Assembly (NCBI RefSeq): GCF_007989805.1
Contig: NZ_BJUB01000019.1
Span: 1 to 39,195 of the forward strand
Direction: 5' to 3'
Origin: Cellulomonas xylanilytica
GTDB lineage: Bacteria > Actinomycetota > Actinomycetes > Actinomycetales > Cellulomonadaceae
DNA length: 39,195 bases
This document shows, one piece after another, positions 34,362 through 39,195 of this stretch. Within the stretch, counting starts at the first letter, position 1; the number at the start of each line of letters is the position of its first letter. The position numbers and the translations under genes were made by a program. A model generated the notes under the pieces. It saw only the letters and a list, made by a program, of their open reading frames with translations, did no database searches and was not told where the DNA came from.

Positions 34362-36590
34362 TCACGGGGTGGAGATCCTCGGCTGGGCCGGCAGCGTGAA
34401 CGGCGTGCCGAGGAAGAACCCGGGGTGCGGCGGCTGGTTGTAGGCGGTGTTCTGCCACGCGATGGCGACCCGGTAGGTCTGGTCGTGCAGCAGGGTCCAC
34501 ACGCGTGTGCTCGTGGGTGTCGGCGTCGCGTAGATGCGCAGCCCGGAGTTGTCGGTCTTGGCCCAGATGACCTCCTCGCGCCAGTCGCCGAACAGGTCGC
34601 CCGAGAGCACCGGCGTGGACTTGGTGCCGTTGTTCGACCGCACCCCGGAGCCGGTCAGGAGGCGCGTGTCGCCGCCGGTGCCGTACTTCGAGATCTGGGT
34701 GCCGTCGAGCAGCTCCCGCGAGGTGTCCCCGTCCCACCAGGCCAGGAAGTTGGCCGACCCGGGCTTGCGGGCGACGGTCTGGCCGGCGGTGTTGCGCAGC
34801 TGCGAGTCCGACGACGACCACGACTCGGCGCCGGCGCTGCCCGACCAGATGTCGGCGGAGACGCCGCGACCGTTGTCCGAGCCGGACGGCGTGCTCCACA
34901 GGATCTGGCCCGTGCGGGCGTCCGCCATCCAGGAGTCCGGCTGGTTCGTGCTCTCCGTGACCTTGTAGTACTCGAGGCCGGGACGGCTCGGGATCAGGTC
35001 ACCCACGTGCCCGGCGTCGCCGTGGCCGGTGCGGTTGTTCCACAGGCCCCGGCCGTTGTCGTCGATCGCGGCGGCGCCGTACAGAATCTCTTGCCTGCCG
35101 TCCTGGTCGACGTCCGCGACGGACAGGGAGTGGTTGCCCTGCCCGGCGTAGGTGCTGTTGCCGGAGTCGTTGGAGTCGAAGGTCCAGCGTCGGGTGAGCT
35201 GTCCGTTGCGGTAGTCCCAGGCCACGACGACCGCACGCGTGTAGTAGCCGCGGGCCATGATGATCGAGGGCCGCTGGCCGTCGAGGTACGCGGTGCCGGC
35301 GAGGAACCGGTCGACCCGGTTGCCGTAGCTGTCGCCCCAGCTGGAGACCGTGCCGCGCGGCGGGACGTAGCTGGTGGTGGCGCCGATCGCGCCCGTCTGG
35401 CCGGTGAAGACCGTGAAGTACTCGGGCCCGGCCAGGACGTAGCCGCCGGAGTTGCGGTGGTCGGCGTTCGCGTTGCCGATGACCTGACCGGTGCCCGAGC
35501 GGGTGCCGTCCGCGGTCTTCATCGCGACCTCGGCCTTGCCGTCGCCGTCGTAGTCGTAGACCTGGAACTGGGTGTAGTGGGCACCGGCCCGGATGTTGCG
35601 TCCCAGGTCGATCCGCCACAGGCGGGTGCCGTCCAGCTCGTAGGCGTCGACGAACACGTTGCCGGTCACGCCGGACTGGGAGTTGTCCTTGGCGTTGGTG
35701 GGGTCCCACTTCAGGACGACCTCGAGCTGGCCGTCACCGTCCAGGTCGCCGACGCTGCCGTCGTTGGCGACGTAGTCACCGCTGGGCTTCTGGATCGGCA
35801 CGTCGAGGTAGCCGTTGCCGAACGTGAGCGACGTCGCCGACGCCGGCTGCTCGGAGCCGTTGACGACCGCGCGGACCGTGTACGTGGCGCTGGAGGACGC
35901 CCCGGCGTCGAGGTAGTTGGTCGAGTCGGTGATCGGTCCGGCGATCTTGGTGCCGCCGCGGTAGACGTTGAAGCCCGTGCTCGCCGGCTCCGTGCCCAGC
36001 AGGCGCCACTGGACCAGGTTGTTGTTGCCGGAGCGCACGCTGATGACGCCGCGGTCGAGCTTCTCGGCCTGCCACGCCCCTGCCGGCGGCTCGACGGGCG
36101 GCGTGGTGGGGTCGACCGGAGGGGTGGTGGGGTCGACCGGGGGAGTGGTGGGGTCGACGGGCGGTGTGGTCGGGTCGACCGTGCCGCCGGTGCAGACGGT
36201 GCCGTTGAGGGCGAACGACGTGGGCACCGGGTTGCTGCCCGCCCAGGAGCCGTTGAACCCGAACGAGGTGCTCGCCCCGGTGGCGATCGAGCCGTTGTAG
36301 GCCACGTTCTTCGCCGTGACCTGCGCACCGCTCTGCGTCGCGGCGGCGTTCCACGCCTGGGTGACCGTCTGGCCGGAGCCGAACGCCCATGTGAGGGTCC
36401 AGCCGGTGACCGCGTCACCGAGGTTCGTGATCTTGACGTCGGCCCCGAAGCCGTTGGACCACTGGTTGGTCACGGTGTAGTCCACCCGGCAACCTGCGGC
36501 GGCGGTCGCGGGTTGGGCGGCGGCGATCCCGACCCCGGTGGCCAGGGTGGCTGCCATCAGCCACGGGATGGTCCTGCGAGGGTGCGACAT
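34362..36590 (-). CDS. Secreted CBM2-PL11 rhamnogalacturonan lyase
   Basis: 742 residues. A signal peptide (1 to about 32, twin arginine at 5-6 followed by a hydrophobic core and AQPATAAA) leads to a family-2 carbohydrate-binding module from Cys34 to Cys133, with the conserved terminal disulfide pair and surface tryptophans (QWSNGF, GWTLTW, GSWAG). A Pro/Thr linker with four VDPTTPP repeats follows (about 138-166). The remainder is a PL11 lyase resembling YesW: AEKLDRGVISV at its start, and several calcium-binding DxDxDG loops (GDLDGDGQLEVV, YDYDGDGKAEVAMKTADG, DVDQDGRQEILYG). It cuts the rhamnogalacturonan I backbone of pectin by beta-elimination. AGGAGGAAG precedes the ATG. Palindromes upstream may bind a sugar-responsive regulator. 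Confidence 0.93.
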   Translation of the reverse strand: MSHPRRTIPWLMAATLATGVGIAAAQPATAAAGCRVDYTVTNQWSNGFGADVKITNLGDAVTGWTLTWAFGSGQTVTQAWNAAATQSGAQVTAKNVAYNGSIATGASTSFGFNGSWAGSNPVPTSFALNGTVCTGGTVDPTTPPVDPTTPPVDPTTPPVDPTTPPVEPPAGAWQAEKLDRGVISVRSGNNNLVQWRLLGTEPASTGFNVYRGGTKIAGPITDSTNYLDAGASSSATYTVRAVVNGSEQPASATSLTFGNGYLDVPIQKPSGDYVANDGSVGDLDGDGQLEVVLKWDPTNAKDNSQSGVTGNVFVDAYELDGTRLWRIDLGRNIRAGAHYTQFQVYDYDGDGKAEVAMKTADGTRSGTGQVIGNANADHRNSGGYVLAGPEYFTVFTGQTGAIGATTSYVPPRGTVSSWGDSYGNRVDRFLAGTAYLDGQRPSIIMARGYYTRAVVVAWDYRNGQLTRRWTFDSNDSGNSTYAGQGNHSLSVADVDQDGRQEILYGAAAIDDNGRGLWNNRTGHGDAGHVGDLIPSRPGLEYYKVTESTNQPDSWMADARTGQILWSTPSGSDNGRGVSADIWSGSAGAESWSSSDSQLRNTAGQTVARKPGSANFLAWWDGDTSRELLDGTQISKYGTGGDTRLLTGSGVRSNNGTKSTPVLSGDLFGDWREEVIWAKTDNSGLRIYATPTPTSTRVWTLLHDQTYRVAIAWQNTAYNQPPHPGFFLGTPFTLPAQPRISTP
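36096..36179. repeat. Four 21-base repeats coding the VDPTTPP linker
   Basis: GTCGAC recurs at 36111, 36132, 36153 and 36174, an exact 21-base period encoding VDPTTPP between the cellulose-binding module and the lyase domain. Confidence 0.85.
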
Positions 36591-36688
36591 GGTGCTTCCT
36601 CCTGCGTTCACGGCCGACGTCTTCGTCGGAGGGCACGACCCAGCCCTGAGGGGAACGTAGGGACCGGCGCGTGCGGCCCACCAGGAAG

Positions 36689-36726
36689 TGAAACCTTTCA
36701 TTGGAACGCGCTTACCGTCGATATCG
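36689..36726. promoter_or_regulatory. Cluster of palindromes upstream of the lyase (candidate operators)
   Basis: TGAAACCTTTCA (36689-36700) is a perfect 12-base palindrome; AACGCGCTT (36705-36713) resembles a LacI-family half site with central CG; CGATATCG (36719-36726) is another palindrome. They lie about 100-135 bases before the lyase ATG in locally AT-rich DNA. No LacI-type gene is in the window. Confidence 0.45.
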
Positions 36727-36730
36727 TTCT

Positions 36731-37096
36731 CTACGACCCGCTGGGCACCAGGTACGTGCCGTGACCCTCGACCACCAGCCCGTCGGCGAAGACGAGCACC
36801 TCGTCGACCAGGCCGCCCGCCTGGTTGCGGTACGTCAGGACGAGCACGGACACCCCTGCGTACACGCGCTCCACGGTGAAGTGCAGGTCCGGCACGAGCC
36901 GGAGGCCCTCGGTCCAGTACTCGCGCAGCGCCTGCTTGCCACGCACCACACCGCCGCTGGCCGGGACCACCCGAGCGGCCGTGGGCGAGGTGAACACCAC
37001 GTCGTCGTGGAAGTACGAGAGGACGGCCTCGACGTCGTGCGCGTTCCACGCCGCGACCCAGGCGGCGCCGAACGTCAGGGGATCGGGGATGCTCAT
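36731..37096 (-). CDS. NTF2-like/SnoaL-fold protein
   Basis: 121 residues with the cone-fold signature of the nuclear transport factor 2 superfamily: an N-terminal helix pair (FGAAWVAAWNAHDVEAVLSYFHDDVVFTSP), GGVVRGKQALREYWTEGL, and strands VPDLHFTVERVYAGVSVLVLTYRN and VDEVLVFADGLVVEGHGTY. The Asp in AHDVEAV and His in FHDDV line the usual pocket. Such small proteins include isomerases, hydrolases and binding proteins; the substrate cannot be inferred. Transcribed in the same direction as the lyase, 140 bases upstream; the palindromes between them probably give the lyase its own promoter. Confidence 0.82.
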   Translation of the reverse strand: MSIPDPLTFGAAWVAAWNAHDVEAVLSYFHDDVVFTSPTAARVVPASGGVVRGKQALREYWTEGLRLVPDLHFTVERVYAGVSVLVLTYRNQAGGLVDEVLVFADGLVVEGHGTYLVPSGS

Positions 37097-37158
37097 CGCC
37101 GCAGTGTGCCAGCCACGAGTTCGCCCGTTCCCCGGATGCGTGGGTCATCGCGGGCGCC

Positions 37159-37164
37159 TAGCGT
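37159..37164 (+). promoter_or_regulatory. -10 element of the kinase operon (near-leaderless)
   Basis: TAGCGT ends eight bases before the ATG at 37173, and there is no Shine-Dalgarno sequence between them. Confidence 0.45.
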
Positions 37165-37172
37165 CGGATCCC

Positions 37173-38336
37173 ATGCTGGACCACGTCAGCGAGTCGCCCC
37201 CGGGCTCGTCGGACCCGGACGATCGCCCCCTCCTGGGCGACCGCTACCGGCTCGACGGCGTCCTCGGGCGCGGTGGCATGGCCGCCGTGCACCGGGCCCA
37301 CGACGTGCTGCTCGAGCGGGACGTCGCCGTCAAGGTGTTCCCCGCGGTCCACGACGGGACCGACGACCTCCTGCGCAACCGCGCCGAGATCCGCGTGCTG
37401 GCCACGCTCAGCCACCCGGGCCTGGTCACGCTGCACGACGCCGGCACCGTGCATCACGACGACGGGTCGGAGCAGGTCTACCTGGTGATGGAACTGGTCG
37501 AGGGACCGACGCTGGCCGAGCGCCTCCGGGACGGCGCCCTCGACGTCGAGCAGACCGCCCGGGTGGGCCGGGACGTCGCTGCGGCCCTCGCCACCGTGCA
37601 CGAGCGCGAGATCGTGCACCGGGACATCAAGCCCGCGAACATCCTGCTGACCAGTCGTGGCGCGCTCGACGCGACGGCGCGCGGCAGCGAGCCCGCGGTC
37701 AAGCTCGCCGACTTCGGCATCGCGCGGCTCGCGGACGCCACCCGGCTGACGATGACGGGCATGACGCTCGGCACGATGAGCTACCTGAGCCCGGAGCAGG
37801 CGACGGGGTCCGAGCTCGGGCCGGCGAGCGACGTCTACGGGCTGGGCCTGGTCCTGCTGGAGTGCGCGACGGGCCGTGCCGCCTTCAGCGGCACGATGGC
37901 GGAGATGGCCACCGCACGCCTGGTCTCGCAGCCGGACATCCCGGTCGACCTCGACCCCCGGCTCGGGGACCTGCTGTCGCGCATGACCCGCATCGCGCCG
38001 CAGGAGCGGCCCGACGCCGGGGAGGTCGCGCAGGACCTCGCGGAGATCCTGGCGGGTGCGTCCGGCGAGACGCTGGTGATGCCCGCGGACGAGCCCGCCG
38101 CGGACGAGCCCGCACCGGACGAGCCTGGCCCGGTGCGCACCGGGGCACGGACGCCTCGACGGTGGGGCCGGCCCGCGCTCGTCGGGGGTGCCGTGGTCCT
38201 CCTCGTCGGCGGGGCGGTGCTGGTGGGGCAGCTGGCGAGCGAGGACGGGACCACAGCGGTCGCGCCGTCCTACCCGGCGGTCGAGGGTGCGGTGGGCGAG
38301 TCCCTCACGCAGCTGCAGGAGAGCGTCGAACCATGA
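37173..38336 (+). CDS. Membrane Ser/Thr protein kinase (PknB-like)
   Basis: 387 residues. All kinase motifs are intact: the glycine loop GRGGMAAVHRAHD (32-44), Lys54 in VAVKVF, VHRDIKPANILL (Asp151), DFGIARL (Asp180), a Thr-rich activation loop TRLTMTGMTLGTMSYLSPEQ, and SDVYGLGLVLLECATG. A linker rich in Asp/Glu/Pro-Ala (ADEPAADEPAPDEP) leads to one membrane helix (about 332-353) and a short outside tail of about 34 residues without PASTA repeats. The stop overlaps the ATG of the next gene (ATGA), tying the kinase to the repeat-containing lipoprotein. Probably a sensor kinase whose signal is sensed by a partner. The substrate is unknown. Confidence 0.92.
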   Translation: MLDHVSESPPGSSDPDDRPLLGDRYRLDGVLGRGGMAAVHRAHDVLLERDVAVKVFPAVHDGTDDLLRNRAEIRVLATLSHPGLVTLHDAGTVHHDDGSEQVYLVMELVEGPTLAERLRDGALDVEQTARVGRDVAAALATVHEREIVHRDIKPANILLTSRGALDATARGSEPAVKLADFGIARLADATRLTMTGMTLGTMSYLSPEQATGSELGPASDVYGLGLVLLECATGRAAFSGTMAEMATARLVSQPDIPVDLDPRLGDLLSRMTRIAPQERPDAGEVAQDLAEILAGASGETLVMPADEPAADEPAPDEPGPVRTGARTPRRWGRPALVGGAVVLLVGGAVLVGQLASEDGTTAVAPSYPAVEGAVGESLTQLQESVEP

Positions 38337-38809
38337 GGCGCGGACTGATGTCGGCCGTCGTCCTCGGCGCGGGCCTGGCGTGCGCGGGCTGCGGTGGCAC
38401 GCCGGAGCTGGCGGCCGACCGGGCCGAGGTGCTCCAGGAGTCGGTGCTCGTGGTGACGCAGGCGGCGAGCGAGGCGCGGTGGGCCGACGCGCAGGTGCTG
38501 CTGGTCGACACGCGGGCCGCGCTCGACGCCGGGGTCGACGCCGGGGAGGTGTCCACGGCGCGGTACCGCGAGGTCGACGCCGCCCTCGACCGCGTGGCGG
38601 CGGACCTCGCGGCCGCGCAGGCGGCCGCGGAGCAGGCGGCGGCCGAGCTGGCTGCCGCGCAGCAGGCCGCGGCGGAGCAGGCGGCCGCGGAGCAGGCGGC
38701 TGCCGAGCAGGCCGCCGCCGAGCAGGCCGCCGCGGAGGAGAAGGCCGGCCCGCCCGCGAAGGAACCGCCCGCACCGAAGGGCAAGGGTCAGGGCAAGGGT
38801 GGCAAGTAG
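38333..38809 (+). CDS. Probable lipoprotein with AAAEQ coiled-coil repeat
   Basis: 158 residues. The start MRRGLMSAVVLGAGLACAGCGG is a lipoprotein-type signal; Cys17 or Cys20 would carry the lipid, although neither has the ideal leucine at -3. A helical region (about 23-95) with regularly spaced Arg/Asp/Ala is followed by eight 5-residue units of the AAAEQ type (97-136), predicted to form a long helix, and a basic, Pro/Lys/Gly tail (PPAPKGKGQGKGGK). It overlaps the kinase gene by four bases and is almost certainly co-expressed. No family is recognised; the layout suggests an envelope spacer or kinase partner on the outer face of the membrane. Confidence 0.72.
   Translation: MRRGLMSAVVLGAGLACAGCGGTPELAADRAEVLQESVLVVTQAASEARWADAQVLLVDTRAALDAGVDAGEVSTARYREVDAALDRVAADLAAAQAAAEQAAAELAAAQQAAAEQAAAEQAAAEQAAAEQAAAEEKAGPPAKEPPAPKGKGQGKGGK
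38606..38740 (+). repeat. Nine 15-base tandem units coding LAAAQ/AAAEQ
   Basis: A first unit LAAAQ (38606-38620) is followed by eight 15-base units at 38621, 38636, 38651, 38666, 38681, 38696, 38711 and 38726. The units differ mostly at third codon positions while the protein repeat is kept, which argues for selection on the helix. Confidence 0.85.
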
Positions 38810-38913
38810 GCCCCTCAGGGTCCGGTTCCGGGAGATCCCCGATGCGGCCGGTCCCCTCGCCCCGGCATGCTGAGGACGTCCGGCCACGCTGGCCGGCACG
38901 AGAGGAGCATCAG

Positions 38914-39165
38914 ATGGGCACCATCCACGACGGCATGGCCCGGCAGGGCCTCGTCCGGCCGGTCGACGGCCGCGTGCTGGGCGGTGTGTGCGCCGGCCTG
39001 GGCCAGCGGTTCGGCATCGCACCGTTCCACGCGCGACTCCTGTTCGTCCTCATCCTGTTCGTCCTGCCCGGCAGCCAGCTGCTGATCTACCCGCTGCTGT
39101 GGATCCTCATGCCGACCGAGCACCGCGTGCAGGCTCCCGCGACCCCCGTCCCCGGACAGCTCTGA
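38914..39165 (+). CDS. PspC-domain membrane protein
   Basis: 83 residues. The PspC domain is recognisable from LVRPVDGRVLGGVCAGLGQRF followed by FHARLLFVLILFVLPGSQLLIYPLLWILMPTE, giving one or two membrane spans. PspC proteins take part in envelope-stress responses; in actinobacteria stand-alone copies are common and their role is open. AGAGGAGC lies before the ATG. It follows the kinase-lipoprotein pair after 104 bases, so a shared transcript is possible. Confidence 0.88.
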   Translation: MGTIHDGMARQGLVRPVDGRVLGGVCAGLGQRFGIAPFHARLLFVLILFVLPGSQLLIYPLLWILMPTEHRVQAPATPVPGQL

Positions 39166-39195
39166 GGCCCGCCGCGACGGTGGTCGCGGCGGGCC
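39166..39195 (+). terminator. Terminator after the PspC gene, cut by the window end
   Basis: GGCCCGCCGCGAC (39166-39178) pairs with GTCGCGGCGGGCC (39183-39195), loop GGTG, directly after the stop. The sequence following the stem is outside the window. Confidence 0.75.

Noticed and set aside
36096..36179. The 21-base repeats as a CRISPR-like array.
   Set aside because: They are contiguous, in frame, and encode the VDPTTPP linker; there are no unique spacers.
34425..36764. A 779-codon open frame on the plus strand opposite the lyase.
   Set aside because: Opposite a gene with signal peptide, CBM2 and calcium loops; its composition is that of a shadow frame.
38606..38740. The 15-base repeats as a non-coding satellite.
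   Set aside because: Frame and amino acids are kept while third bases vary, so this is a coding repeat.

Overview
The window is very GC-rich, gene-dense bacterial DNA with frequent GTG starts, stop/start overlaps and several start codons lying only 5-8 bases after a -10 element. Gene content (AdnAB, mycoredoxin, UvrD2 with an HRDC domain, WhiB7, DUF5679, UPF0182) points firmly to an actinobacterium. The secreted pectin-type lyase with a family-2 cellulose-binding module and a VDPTTPP linker, plus a GH95 fucosidase, suggests Cellulomonas or a close relative; the genus is inference.

Bases 1-21,000 are a conserved actinobacterial block whose gene order resembles the Mycobacterium tuberculosis Rv3202c-Rv3193c region as I remember it: adnA (5' end cut off), adnB, [phosphotransferase and tyrosine phosphatase on the minus strand], nudC, mycoredoxin, uvrD2, the whiB7 leader and whiB7, a ThiF/E1-like protein, a DUF5679 zinc ribbon, a YgjP-type metallopeptidase, a DUF2342 protein, an epimerase-like protein, a PDZ/Lon-like membrane protease, a PPA1309-family protein, a UPF0182 membrane protein and initiator tRNA-fMet. 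The themes are double-strand-break processing, thiol-redox repair and response to ribosome-targeting antibiotics.

The best non-coding signal is upstream of whiB7 (10122-10589). It contains a promoter with an AT-rich block next to the -35, a 69-codon upstream ORF carrying three 24-base in-frame repeats (PIGGxALA) followed by Lys-Arg-Arg, and a strong intrinsic terminator before the whiB7 ribosome binding site. This is the layout of a ribosome-mediated attenuator. The 24-base repeat is a feature I do not recognise from described leaders.

Bases 21,000-32,000 are more variable. They hold a stand-alone LigD-type polymerase, a PhzF-family isomerase, a DUF2993-like protein, an FdhD plus YdeP-like molybdoenzyme pair, a YyaL/DUF255 protein, a small orphan protein, a Met/Cys-rich DUF326 copper-binding four-helix protein, and an AraC regulator divergent from an NAD(P)-binding protein.

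Bases 32,000-37,100 carry the plant-polysaccharide genes (GH95 enzyme and CBM2-PL11 rhamnogalacturonan lyase) with palindromes upstream of the lyase, and an NTF2-like protein. Bases 37,100-39,195 hold a membrane Ser/Thr kinase translationally coupled to a probable lipoprotein with an eight-unit AAAEQ repeat, then a PspC-domain protein. There are no CRISPR arrays, transposases, integrases or rRNA genes. No gene-free stretch exceeds about 300 bases; the longest is 29254-29543.
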